From contig CP053156.1 of assembly GCA_014607495.2 (NCBI GenBank), positions 12,710,001 to 12,774,000 of the forward strand: a stretch of 64,000 bases of DNA. The letters are read 5' to 3'. The notes under the pieces were generated by a model. It did not search any database and was not told where the DNA came from. It worked only from the letters and a program-made list of their open reading frames with translations. Below are positions 23,510 through 38,500 of this stretch, piece by piece (position 1 is the stretch's first letter; each line of letters begins with the position of its first letter). The DNA comes from Carposina sasakii (taxonomy: Eukaryota > Arthropoda > Insecta > Lepidoptera > Carposinidae). A program made the position numbers and the translations under genes.

Positions 23510-26500
23510 ATGACGCAAGCGCGCGAGCCGCTCACCATCATGGACGGGAACCCACCGAACTGCGACTTCTCGACGAAAACGAAGCGAGGCATCTACCTCT
23601 CCAAGAGCCTCACCTTCGTCATCCTCATCATCTTCACGCTGGCCCTCGTCGCCACCTCCTTCATCGTCTACAATTTCGCTGCCTGCCCCAGGACAGACCA
23701 ACTCGCCAATGTTACAAAATACGAACTTACTCATTGCGAACAATCGAAACTGACAGTGATACCTTTATCTACGGAACATAGTAAAAGTGTTATACCCTTA
23801 GAAACTACCTCTTTCCCAGTTGAAGAGTCAACTGAGGATGAAGTACCGTTAATAACAGACGTGCGTCTACCTAATAATATTAAGCCAGTGAAGTACTATT
23901 TAAAGTTAACGCCATATATCTATAGTGGAAACTTTACGTTCGATGGTGAAATTAGTATAGAAATTTTAGCCAAAAATGATACCAACGAAATCACTTTTCA
24001 CGGTGTCGAGTTAACGTTTCATGATATGAAATTATTTGAGAAAGAAAGTGGTAGATCGTTAAAAATTGTGCGACGAACTGAAGATGAACCGCGACAGTTT
24101 CATACGATCATCTTGGCGGAGAAGCTGAAATCCTCGAAGGTTTACGTCCTAAATATTACGTATACTGGACTACTAAATGACAATCTTCACGGATTTTACA
24201 GAAGCTCTTATGAAGACAAAAATGTTACTAGGTAAGAATATCACTTAAATAAAATGTATGGTTAAATTGTTTACGGGCAGGTATAATACTCTATTATAAC
24301 GTACTTGGGAGACTGCATTATACCTATAGTTAACTAGGCCAACATTGAATTCAACTAATCTTTTCTTTTGATTTCTCGCATACATTTTATATGTGCAAAA
24401 AATAAAAGACATGTAGGCAAATTCAACTCTCTTTAACTCTTAAGCGTGTCTTTTCAAATTAATGTACCTAACCATAATTAGTGGATTTGTTTGAATTTGA
24501 AATATAACCACTACTATTCCTTCCTTCTCTCAAATGCTTTATAGGTGGATAGCAGTAACTCAGTTCCAAGCCACAGACGCCCGCAGAGCGTTTCCCTGCT
24601 GGGACGAACCAGCCCTAAAGGCACGGTTTACAATTAGCATCGCCAGGCCCAAGAACATGACTTCTGTGTCCAACATGAACATGATGTCAAAGGTGCCGCA
24701 GTGAGTACAAAAACAATTTTTAAAAAATTTACTTAATTGATTAACATGCTTAAGTTTTTACTTCCATAGATATTAGCTACATAAATTTGATCAGGGATCG
24801 TAATGAACTTTGATGTAAATGTACTTTAGTTTCTTTCACTTATTATTATTATTAGTCGGTATTCAATTTAGTTGCTCTTTTAACGTCTTAAAGATTGGTT
24901 GTGTAAATAAACTAACTTTCGCATTAATAATATTTGTAGGGATGTTAAATTTAAAGTTCTATGTAGAAAATGTAGTTAAAATGTTGCTAACATTACATCA
25001 AATTCAATCAATAATAATATTATTGGTTATAATTACAGAAATAAAAAAATATGTTCCACGATAGATATACGAGTATGATAAAAGATTTGTTTGTAACGCA
25101 AGAAATTATATATTTTTTATAGAAATACTATTTGTAGATGCATAACATAACGGTTACGGTACGGATATATCAATTTGTTACCGAACTACGTTTCTACATA
25201 ACTACGGAATATACATGTACGCAGCATAGCTTTGTAGAAATCCATTATAAATCCAAATATGTTTCATTTATTTTAAGTGACACTTTGTTGTTCAAAGTTG
25301 CAGTAACATGGGGATTGTTCTCTCATAAAAATAGTACCAGTATAACCATACATAGTTACGATAGCATAAAATCGTACTTATATGTACGAGTATAATCCAA
25401 ATATATCATCCAAGTGAAACATTGTAATTGATACTACTGAGTACTGAATAAATTGAGAAGTGTCACACGATACTCAACGAATTAATAATGATCATAATTC
25501 CTTAGCAATTTTTATTAGGCGTAATATTATGATGTCATCACTTTTATAAGAACTTATTATAATAACGTTGCCAATATGTAATTTAGAAAAGAGATGGTAA
25601 AATTCGTCATCCGAGTAATTGACCCGGTAGCTCAGTGGTTAGAGCGGCTGGCACGGTTTGCAGTGGTCGTGGGTTCGATTCCCACTCGGGTGAAGAATTT
25701 TTTCCATTTCTTTATTAATAATTTTATAAGAACTTATTTTTCACATTCAGTGATAGTATGTTTCGATAGTATATTCTCCACTTATTTAATATAGAATTTT
25801 TTATTCTCCATGAATTATACATATATGAGTATACATAGAGACCATTTCTAGTCTGACTAACGCCAACAGCCGAGTTAGTTATTAGAACCAAAGAACTGTA
25901 ATTATTACGTTCATTGATTTTATTTTTACCTACGTGTAAAATTTTCATCCTAGACCTATAAAATTATTTAGTATTCAAATTTTTTTCTTCGATTTTCAGC
26001 GAATTCATCAAGAATTACGAGTGGGACCACTATGCTGAATCTCTTCCAATGTCTACATACTTGGTAGCATTTGCTGTGACCGACTTCGGGAGCATGAGTG
26101 ATCAGAACTTCGCTGTCTGGGCTAGAAAGGAGGCTTTGCCTTCAGCTGCGTATGCCTTGGAAATAGGCCCAAAGATTCTCAAGTTTTTGGAAGAGTATTA
26201 CAAGATAAAGTTTCCGTTGCCCAAGATCGACATGATTGCGTTGCCGGATTTCAAAGCTGGTGCTATGGAGAATTGGGGATTGTTGACGTTCAGGTAAGAT
26301 TTAAAATAATTTCTTTAATATATAGGTACATACATATGAAAACGGCTGTTCCCGAAATAAGGTAGCTATAACTTTACTATAAGATAAAAAACGATATCCC
26401 ACAATGACAATCTGCACCTAACCTGAACGCGGGCAATCTCTCTAATATCATCTGAGAGTTTGCCCGAGTTCATGTTAAATACAAATTATGAGCAATTAGT

Positions 26501-29500
26501 ATAATAATGATGTCTCATGTAGATATGAAGTCATTAAATAACTGAAAGGTGAAATTTATAACAATCCAAATTTGTAGAAAAATATCAAGCAAAGTTAGTT
26601 GACAAAAGCTTTGCGTTTAAGTACCCTAAAGTTTTGAGAGGCATTAACTTGACACGGAGTTATTCAGACAACCTTCATGGAGCTTTAAAAATACCATTAG
26701 GGTGCATTTCTACCAGAGCTGTGCGAGAAAAATGTGTTGTGTGAGGATGTCTAGCTGTGCTTTGAAAATGTGTGGGGTTTCCATCAAAGCTGTGGAGGAA
26801 AAGGTGACTATGGACTGGCTGGTACAGTTTGTCGCAAACCTTGCAACACATTTGTTGGCCATATGTCTCGCTTGTTTTGTATGTTCAAAATCTAAAAACC
26901 TTGCTCCTCTAATATTTTGCATATCTCAGATTAAATGGTAGATACATTTTTTCATACAAAATTTCATAATTTTAAAAAATCCGAGATTCTTTATGATCTC
27001 TAGTGTTAAAATTGGCCGTAAGCCGTTTATATCACAGCTAAGTGAGGCAAGGTAAATGAAGCGTCTCTATTGCTCTTGAAAAACGCCACTCTCGCAACGC
27101 GTTCTTGCACACCTCTGGTGGAAATGCACCCTTACGTGGGTCCAAATTGTCCATTTGTGCGTAACAAGCTTATGTTCGCAAGTTTCTACGTTTTCTTTAT
27201 CTGTATAAAATTCGTGAAAGAGTGGTTATACATACATTAAGGTCTTTGGATTTTTCTAACAAAAATTTAACTTTTCAGATTAACTTCTAAAACTGTATCG
27301 TTCTAAAACATCCTCATGCAACTTGATCATTAAGGACTCCGGCATTTCGATAGGATTTTAAATATGTTCGCCCATCTTCCCTGATGCATAATGAACACGC
27401 AATACTTCAATTAAACAGGAAATGAAACAATAACCTCGAAACTGAATTCAAAGTTTCCATTGATTCGATATTTTCAGGGACTCGGTTCACGGTCAACGTA
27501 TGTTATTGAGGAAATAATAATATGAAATTTGCTTTATCGAAAAATCGGTTTTGTCAATTTGTTCTTTCGGCTTGTTAACTCATTATTTACCCTTGAAAAA
27601 ATGTTATACATGTATATTATTTACCTTATAGGTAAATCATTGATTGGGTTAGGCTCATGATATTGTTTTACATACAGGGTGTTTGTGACAGTCAGGCAAA
27701 TATTGAAAAGCAATGGAAATTTTCGCAGGAAAATTCCAAATTTTCCGACACTTTTTCATTTTTTCAGGAAAAAAAAAATAGTGTATGTAGTTCATTTAAG
27801 TAGGTCTTAGATAATGACTTAAAAACAAAAATTGTAACCTATGGATGGTTTAAAAAAAAGTTCGACTCAAAAAAGTTCAATTAACTGATCAACTGTAATG
27901 GAGAGTCACAAGTGATCCACAAATCAGCAATGTATCACACAACAACCTAAAAGCCCATTTAACTAGTCACAGGGTTGTTTGATATAATTAGCGCGGATAG
28001 CAAACATTGCGGATAATCAAATTAAAAATGCATTTCCTGCGAGTATAACACTGTCGTTTAACTCAAAACAGTGGTACGTGTTCAGTATTTCAGTATTTGC
28101 CTGGTTATAACACACACACCCTGTATATAATCGAAATTATAAAGGTTGTCTTCGTGTATCATATTTTACACGAGTATAAAATGACGACTTACGCCTTAAA
28201 TGCCCTCGAGAGATGGTATTACTTTGGGTCATTGAAGTTTGTGTGTCTATTATCCCCCCGCGTATTGACTATAATATGTATGTGTATGTGAATATTTATT
28301 AAAAAAACATAGCATGGTTCCGCCCTTCGCAAAAAACTTCTCATTAGAACCTTTCGTTTTTTCTTTAATAGTTGTGTTGATACTGCTAATAAAAACCCTA
28401 ACGGGACCTAGTAAATATATCTTTGATTGTCTATCATAGAGTCATCGTGTTTGATGAGCTCTTTTGATTCTGAGTGACAGCTTGTAACTTATAGGTATAT
28501 GACCTTAATTTCTCAATATTAAAAGATATTAGGCGACGTGCATGCTACCTTTTCTTTTCCCTTGGAGAATAAAAATATTTTGCCAGCCATCCTGTAAAAA
28601 GTTGTCATTTATATTCGGTCCACTTAGGACACATGCACAGGTCGCGTCGCGTATGTTTACCGCAAGGCTTAGAATTACTCGTAGTACAACAAATACAACC
28701 AAAGTTTAAGTAAGTTCGCATTTGCATTTGAGGAAACGGAGCAATAAGTTGTGTATTTGTTATTAAATTAAATTTAAATGTTATTAATAAAATGCAATTA
28801 ATTTGTTTGCATGACTTCTGGCAATACTAATTTCGATAGATATACTTGTTTGGAAAGAATAAGAGTGTATTTTAGTCTAGTAGATTTAATTAACCGTAAT
28901 CTATAGAAAGCTAACTTTAAGCAAACGAGCACAATATACAGTGTAAGGGAATAGGGGTGCCGGTCGGCCCCTCAAATCTGAACAGTGACACTTCGATAAT
29001 CGCCCCACAAACACCATCAATCATGTCATTGTCATGGTCATCATTACGCGCTTTTGGGCTTAAAATTAGAGGTGTTGGGTTCGATTCCTGGCTGTGTAAT
29101 TTTATATATCTATGTATAAATAGATAGTAGTCCTGTGCTAATACGGGGCTAATCTCCTTCCTTGCACAATGTCTTAAAGAGTCGATTAAGGAACTCGGGC
29201 ATTCTCTCAGGCGACAAGCTAGCAACTTGTCACCGATCGTTTATACCTGTCCCCCTTATGATGTGGCTGTGAAATATCCTATTGATCCTGCAGTTCTAGC
29301 TACCCCATTATAGGAACACAGCTGTGTGTAACATATATATCTTAAATGTTTAACTCAAACCTCTCTGAATTAAAGAGAATCAATTACGCAGCTAATTCAG
29401 AAGATTATATTGCGTTTGGTATTACCTTGAAGACTTTACTTTGTACCTAAATAGAAAACCGTACATTATTGAATGTTATAAACTTACCTAAGTTGATCAA

Positions 29501-32500
29501 CTTAGATTATATTTGAGATGTTATATCCGAAGACATTGAGCCAACAATCTAGTCAGTACTAGCATATAAAACTATTCAGCATGCAGTCGATCGATGTGAT
29601 CGGGCGGGTGACATCAGTCTCGCTACAAGGACCATCTATCATTTTTATGTAATTAGGGTGCAAGGGCCCAAGTTATGGGGGACGGCGAGGTGCACCATGG
29701 TATTGGGAATGTAAAAAAATATATACGGTCAAATTGAGAAACCTCCTTTTTTAAATCAGTTAAAAGCAGCAGTAGTAGTAGTTTAGTGTAAAAATCACAA
29801 ATTCACGCGTTGATCGTATAAAAAAAACATATAGATAAATATTTCACTATGTATATTATATTCACTAAGTATGTTATGTATGATGATTATATAATATGGC
29901 ATACATACCTATGACCTTTACCTTTACTTTTATCATTTTACTTTAAAAATAACCAAAAATAAAATATTGATAAGTACATAAACGTTCGATGGCATGAATA
30001 TGGTTGACAGTATACATTGCAGTAATGCATAATTATCTTTACCCCCTTAAAGTAAAGACTTTGTACCACACTGGCTCATCTGCCGTGGTTTCCTTTTTAT
30101 TATGTTTTTGTGTCGTAAACTAGGGAGTGTGATCTGAACAATATTGCATCCACACTTACTGTTATTGCGTTCACGCTATTCAACTTATACCATATAAGAA
30201 CCGTAGCGCACTGCGCCCAATTCCGAACATACTTACATACATATCCTCACGTATATGTTCCAGATAGGTAGGCAGAGACTACATATCTCCATTTAGTATG
30301 TTCCAAACATACCTCTTTCGCCTCGTCCACATTCATTATGTTCTTTATACATGCTCGCCGGTTTTCTTGACTAGCCCTTTTCTTAACACATCCCCAGTTT
30401 GATCTGTGTAGGTTCACCTAGTCATTCCTACTATTACCATTCACTTCTGCTGGAATCGGAAGATATGCCACACCAATGACAAAGAGGAAGTAGAGGAGAC
30501 CGTGAAGATCGACCTTCACCGATCTGATAACTCGATGAGACATATTTTTTATCAAATATTATTTATAAACAAATATGCCTATTATGACTTGCGTATCGAA
30601 AAGTGTTCATAGCTATTTTTGATTAAATTAATTTTTTTTTTTTTCACCTGCATATTATGATTGATTTTGTAATTAAAATATCTTACCTATGATATCAACT
30701 TCGATTGGTTAACAGATCGGTGTAGTTACCTATATTGACTTACTTTACTTATTCCCAATTCACATCCTTGCTAGGTAGCCATGCACAGAAATAAGTAGGC
30801 AAGCCTACCTAGGCATATTCTCTGTGTTAAAAACTTTCAGTTTAGATAAAACTCATTCGGTTATCATAAGAGTGAAGGTGATGAAAGAAAATTTATTAAA
30901 ATAAAAATAGCTTTGAACACTTTTTGATAGGCAAGTAATCATAGGCATATTTGTTTATAAATTATATAGGTATTTGATAAGAAATATGTCTCATCGAGTT
31001 ATCAGATCGGTGAAGGTCGATGTTCCACGTCTCCTAGACTAAGGGCCTTTTACCGAGTTTAAAATATGAACAGAAATACGTACCTACCTACATTAATACA
31101 GCTACATTTGGAATACATCGGATATGATTTGACGCAGCAATCTAGGATTCGCGTGCAGTGCACAACGGATTTTACACTGTTATTGCATTGAACTAACCAT
31201 ATTGCGCATTATTATAAGGGTAGATTTAATTTAAGTAAATAATCTTACCTAATATCGGATTATTTTGATGGATCCAATATTCCATTATCAATCATCATCT
31301 TGCTGTCAGCACTTGTACCTACGTTTAATATTATGTGGGTTTCGTGATGTCTGTGTATGATTGATCGATTGAGTCTTACTGTGGATTACCTACCTATATC
31401 TTTATATATATAGGTATATATTTTTATATGCAAAACCCTTAATTTGGAAAATAATCGCTAAATTTAGCGAAATTATCATGTAGTTAAAATTCATCTAAGC
31501 CACATAAAAATTAATTAATTGATTGATGATTCCAAAATAAACTCCGTTTGCAGTATGGGAGATATCCTTTATTTTAGCATCCTTTAACTCCTTTGCAGGG
31601 AAATAGCAATGCTGTACGACAGCGGGGTGTCGCCAACCACAGCCAAGGCGCGGGTTGCCTCGGTGGTCGCTCACGAGATCGCTCATCAGTGGTTCGGTAA
31701 CCTGGTGACCCCAGCGTGGTGGTCAGATATTTGGCTGAACGAGGGCTTTGCTAGTTACGTCGAATACGTCGCTGTAGATGCTGTAAGTATATATGGTAGT
31801 ACAAACTGATTAATATTCTACCCTTTTATTTTACTGTTTACTTACTGATTAACCTTTACTGCAAGTTAATATTTGAGAAAAAAGGAGAATAAAGATGAGT
31901 CGGTCTTGGATAAAAAGATCGAATCAATAATGTAACACAATGGAGACTATAGTTTTATTGTGAAACATGGTATATTTGCAGGTGGAAAAAACATGGAAGC
32001 TGATGGAAGTCTTCGTCTTGAACGAAGTGCAGAGTGTGTTCAAGTTGGATGCGCTGACATCTTCACATCAGATATCGGTGGAGGTCGGGAATCCTGAAGA
32101 AATTGGAGCAATTTTTGATAAAATATCCTATGGCAAAGGTATGAACGACCAAGATTTGTCGGTTGTTAGTCACATCCATCCTAGATTGTTAATTTCCATC
32201 ACATAAGAACAGTCGTAGATATCAGTGTGTATTTGTAACTGATCCCTTCTGAAGAAATGGGCTCAAGTACAAAAAACGTTTCAGGTTCAGCAATTCTGCG
32301 TATGATGAACCATTTCCTCACCGACGACGTTTTCAATGCCGGCATTACCGACTACCTCAACGCTAAGAAATACGGCGACGCGGAGCAGAGGGACTTGTGG
32401 AGCGCCCTCACCAACGCAGCGAGGGCCAAAGGCTCCTTTGATGCTGATGTGGCTGTGGTTATGGACTCTTGGACTCTGCAGACCGGCTTCCCGGTGCTGA

Positions 32501-35500
32501 CGATTACTAGGAATTACGAGACTGGTGTGATTAATTTCAAACAGGTTAGCTTTTTATTTGGTTTCTTGAGTCTGGTCAGAAAAAAAAATCTTGAAAGAAT
32601 ACGTACACTCAAACGATGATGGAGTAAAAACTATATATGTACCTAGTTTTGTGAGGAATGAGCAAGAGATAAAACCTCTGTAAGTCGCTGTTACTCAAAG
32701 AGATATTATTTCTTGCATATTTTTTATATGCTATGTTGTTGTACTCTGAGAGAATTCACAGTAAGGGCAATGTATCATGATTATTTATTTATAATTTAAG
32801 TGTTAAGATATAATTTATCGCATTAAGTAATGATAAACATTAGTTATATGTAGGTGTATCATATTATTATTTTTTGTTTATATCAAAGAAAGGTAGACTA
32901 CATTTATGTGTAGTAATCCGCAGATAAAACAGAATCTGATATCAGAGGTTTGGTGTAGGCAACCATTAGAATTTGTATTAATCTAACATGGTCTAGTTTT
33001 AAACCAAATTTAAAAATAACCTACACAATGCCTAGTCAGTTTGATAGAAATTGCAAATATACCACATTGTCAGACATTTCTCATCGTATTTCAAGCGAGA
33101 CGCTTTTATCTTTATCGTGGGGTATTAATTTTATTGTACTTGATAAATATGCTGATACAACATACATATTTAAGGCCCCGATACTCATCTATATTATCTT
33201 AGCAAGGTAAGCAGTGTTAGATGTAGAGAAGTTTCCGTAGTAAAAGCCGGATATAACTTTACACTGCTTATAGTTCTTTAGTTCTCGCTCCCACAATGGA
33301 AATAATACTTCAAGAATTAATGGTATCCCCCTTAAATGGAAATCTGTTATTTGATCAGTCACTTACAGCTTGCTATTAGTTTTTTACCTCATTCAATATA
33401 TAGTATTTTCGATGCATTTTACCTAACTAATAATTGGCTTTAAATTACGGGCGGCTTGTTACCGCTTGTTACATCACAATTTAGGACTAGGCGTCCGATA
33501 GTCTCTCTATATTAAATAGCCCTTATCCAGCTACAACATTCTACCCTATAGCCCATGATCTTAGTTTTCCAACGCACAACGTAGATCTGCACTCCAATAG
33601 TCTTTAAAAAAGCTACAAAGCCCGAATCGCTTTTAAACGCCAACTTATGAAACCTGACAGGTTATTTAAATAGCCCGCCCACGACTAACAAAGGTCGTAC
33701 CTTGGTAAATGGGCTGAGGACCGTTCCTAAAAGAAAAAAAAACAAACAAACTTTCAGCAAAACTGTCCATTACACTTTTTTTGTTAAATCAATGTCAAAT
33801 AAACTGTCTGTACACCCAATAGTTATTTGCACATCAATGTCAGCGGGTACCATCACCGAGTATAGACCTACGGTCCAGTTTTTAAACGGTATATTGTGCA
33901 CGTTTCACGTTGATGGTATTCGTCATGAGTATCCAACGAAAGAATTTTTCAAATCAGACCAGTAGTTCCTGAGATTAGCGAAACCGATATACGCCGCAAA
34001 AGACCGGAATTCTCACGTAGAACCATGAATTTATAAAGAGATACAATATAAAGTAAGATATAGTTCAAATATAATATAATAACCCTGCTTATGCCTGAAC
34101 CATATCCTGCTTATAACATACAACTGATCATGCTAATAAATGCAAATTCCACCGGTCTCTTGGCTACGGTAGATCTGTAATGCTATACCATCACCGACAC
34201 ACGGTGATGGTATTCGTCATGAGTATCCCACACCGGTAACGGCCCGATATACGCCTCTCAAAAGACCGGAATTCTGTAGACCCATGAATTTATAAAGAGA
34301 TACAATATAAAGTAAGAAAATATTTATTAAGCAAAATAATATAATAACCCTGCTGAACCAATCCTGTACTTATAGACATACATACTGACTCTGACTATTT
34401 AAATGTGTTTAAATTCTTATAAGGTTCTACGTAATGCTATCAGACCTCTCATTATAGTATTGATAGTGTAGATTACATCATTATAATAATCTTCAATGGA
34501 TCATTGACTATAATTTATTTATTATTGTGGTGCAATTTAAAATTGTGACTTTTATTTCGCCTTGACATTATTCAATATAATATACCGGATATGGGTTATG
34601 CATCGAAATGGAATTTAAATATTTTTGTAGAATCATGAATGTTTCACTGCTCATCTACATCTATCCCCGCAATGCTAAATGTTGCTGTGGGATTCACTTT
34701 ATGATCTTGCAGTTCTTGCTACCCCATTACGGGAACTCAGTCGTGTGTTTATGTACTTGTATGTGCATATGCCAGGTTTTTGCCTTGCGTTTGATTGAGA
34801 TCTACTTTCTATAGGTCTGATTTGGATGAGATTAATATAATACCCTTTCTACTACACAGCCTATAGGTACCTACTACCCTATAGGTAGGTACTGAAACTG
34901 AAATTTTACATTTAAAAGTTTTACATTATTGAAGTACATCGGTGATGGCTAAATATGTTTTTTTTAATTTAGCTTTCTTTAAGCTTTAGTATAATGATAA
35001 AAATTTTGTTTTACATCAGGAACGCTTCGTGCTAATCAATGGAACAGTAGATAAGACGTCTCCATTATGGTGGATCCCGGTCTCGCACACCACGGCTTCG
35101 GAGAAAGACTTCGAGTCCACCAGCCCCAAGCTATGGTTGAGGGGTGAAAGGGAAATAGAAGTCAAAAACATTACTGCGAAGAAGGACGAATGGTTCATAG
35201 CCAATATTCAGCAAACAGGTTAGTTTTTAACGAGAGAATCTTTACAAAAACATATTGTTCTTTCTCCCAATGTTTTTATGCTGGCATCCCATGGTGCATG
35301 ATTATGCGGATCATCGCGCATGGCTGATGACCACGGGCAGACACGCACCGCACTTAAACATATCTGCATTACCACGGACGATCTTCTTTCCATGGTGCGT
35401 CGGTCAGGCTGGTCTACGTTCGTCTTCAATGTCACGCACCGTGGGAAGCTAGCGTTAAATATTATTACATAATATGTATACAATAGTCAAGTAGCAGTGC

Positions 35501-38500
35501 AGGAAAGCAAGGATCATTACTTGACTATCCTTGAATTTCTGTAATGTTTCTTCCATCACGCATATTTTATAGGTACATACCTGCCTACATATCCCATCTT
35601 CTCATTCATCCTTCCATACTCTTTGCTTATAAATTTGGGTTCTTCTTCCATTCATCCCTACTATCTGTCATCTCATTACTCACTCCTAGTATACACATAA
35701 TCCTCTCTCACACATTCCATCACTTCCTAACCTTTTTCTTCCTCTACCCTTTATCCAAATTCACACCCAAAGCTCTCTGTAAAATATGCCTTTCATCCCA
35801 TCGCTTCACATGTCCGACGCCCGTGTACTACTCTATTATTTAGTATACGTTTCACTACAATGGGTTTGCTCGAATAATTTGCAACTCATGCCAATTGCAT
35901 TTGAATTGAGATGGAAACTGGCTTCGACGAACTGCTACAAACTAGTTCTCACGAGCCATTTCAATAATGTTTGGTCCTGACCCTGGTAACAAGTCCAGAA
36001 CTATCCTAAGATGTATTGGTTTTTACGCTTCATCATCATCATCATCAGTCCTATAGTCAACACGCATACTAACTTCCTTTATTTTGGTATCAACCGGCCT
36101 TAAATGGCTGACATATTTATTCCAATAGATTTAGTGCTTCATAATGTTTATCTAGATTATCCTGTGTACCTAAGTTTTGGCTTCCTCATGCACCTTCTAT
36201 TTATGTTAATTAGATGTCCTTTACTCATGCGGGGCTTTACTAGAATACGTCAGCTGGGTCTCCCATGTCGTGAAAGTTGACTCTCAGTCTCTCAGCCGAT
36301 GAGCTAGCAACTTGTCATTGATATTTTCTACCTGGCCCTTCTATGGTTAACGTGGCTGTAAGATCTCTTTCGTAATCCTGCAGGTCTAGGTACTCCATTT
36401 TGGGAACTCCTACACTACGTTCTACGAAACGCTGCAAAAGATTAGTTTTTATGAAATACTTCATCCAGAAAAGTCTTTTAATTAAAATACGAGGAACGCA
36501 CACGAATAGCATCCTTGGATGCTCTAAAGATGTTACCATTTTCTCTTCCAGGCTTCTACCGCATAAACTATGATAAATCAAACTGGAAAATGTTGGTGAA
36601 AGTTCTAAACGACCCGAAACGATTTGAGGAGATCCATCCGATCAATCGTGCGCAGATCGTGGATGACGCTATGAATTTGGCTCTGGCTGGGAGATTGGAT
36701 TACAGAACCGCATTGGATATTACCAGCTACCTCTCACATGAGAGGAGCTATGTGCCGTGGAAGGCTGGACTGGTTGCTCTTGGGTACATTGATAGCATGC
36801 TGTCGAAGGGAGCTTATTATTGGGAGTATAAGGTAAGCAGTGTAACTTAATGTTAACTTTTACAATAAAGTTACAAATTAATTTAGTTAGTTGGTTTGGT
36901 CGTCTGGAGAGGATGGAAAGCGATTAACGAAAGAGATATAACGAGAGAGTCGACGACATATTGGTTAATTTGGGAAAATTCCAATAGATGGCGTTACCAG
37001 TTCCAAACGAGCATTATTCAATTTATGCCAATGTTATCTATAGGTATTTGGGCTCGCTACTAGTACTTTCTAGGGTTAAGTACCTAGGTATTTAATAATC
37101 TGGTATAAATTCGATATTATCGAGTGATTAAGTTCCCATATCTTTATAATAATCTAAAGTCTTGCAGGGCTATAGATAAATAATATTTGTCACCGTTTTA
37201 GAATAGGATAAACTTGAGCTCTATGAACTTTTATTTGGGATGTACTCGTAGTTAGGCGCGAGCTCAACGAGCAAGTCACACTTTTTTTATCGCATCGTAT
37301 CGTATTGTTATCGTCTAATATTATCTAATAGTCATTCGTACATACACCTAAATGTATAATTAATAATAATGCTTAATCAAAATATTTTAAAAAACATTAA
37401 CAGTTTGACATTTATATCAAGTTGTTATCATCTGATTTTTTATTAATTATCTAAAAAAAAAACTAATTAAGATATTGAAAATCTGTGATTTACTATTATG
37501 TACCAAGTTAAAAATTAATAGGTACTATTTTAGTTTTATTTTGATTTTGACACTTTGACACCTACCATCGTAACTTCGTAAGAAGTTAATAGAAATTCAG
37601 GCATGGCTAACAAAACATGTTCCCTAACAAAACTTTTCAAAGGACCGCATTGTGGGTCATCATCTTTTTCCTGCCCCATATCCCATTATTCTAGGCTTAA
37701 TATGGTTTCTTTCGAAAGTCGTATGGCCAAAGATTGTTTGTTTTATGGCCGGCTGCCTCTCTGATGCCAACCCTCTTGAACCATAATTTGGGCAATTCCT
37801 ATAAATTATTATTAATGCTTCTGCTAATATAGCTTTGGAAACTCTACCTACATTTGCCATTTTCATGGGTAAGAAGAAACTGTGTTCAGTTAATCTATCT
37901 ATCTATATATATATTAAAAATGTAATGGATCACTGTCTGTACATGGAAGATATATCGTACCTTCGGTGCAACAACGGCACAATTGTTAAAAAATACAAAA
38001 AGCAATTGTGTCCTTATTCTACTGTAGAACAAGGGCACATTTGTCCAAAAATGCAAAACACAATTGTGCCGTTGTTGTACCGAAGGTGCGATATGTGAAA
38101 AAATATTATAGAATACCTTTATCAACGCAATAGTACCCAAAACAATATTTTCGGAATTTTTGTCTGTTTGTCTGTGCGTTTGTTCACGCTGATCTCAGGA
38201 ACGGCTGAACCGATTTCGATGCAGTTTTCAGGAATATATTATGACAGGTCCCACTTAACATATAGGCTTTTTTATCCCGGGAAAAAGTTTTTATCCCGGG
38301 AAAATGTTTTTATCCCGGATAGTTTCGACATTTTGTTTTTTCTGTAGTCCATGCGGACGGAGTCCATTACATACGAGTACAGTACAATATAACATTACAT
38401 TTAATACAATTTAGTTACATACATTAACTTATTGACTGTTGTATAAAGTATTTGTAGGGAACAGTAGTTATCTATTTACCATATCAGATATTTCCTTGTA

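Noticed and set aside
23423..23743. Minus-strand frame of 106 codons opposite gene A exon 1
   Set aside because: It is the shadow of the real plus-strand coding exon with consistent phase and splice site.
25620..25692. Possible tRNA gene
   Set aside because: Box A and B are good, but the anticodon stem fails and a shared SINE tail follows; three related copies are in the window.
37835..38140. Overlapping frames on both strands (87 and 81 codons)
   Set aside because: They are open because of the palindrome in intron 8, which makes the two strands read alike.
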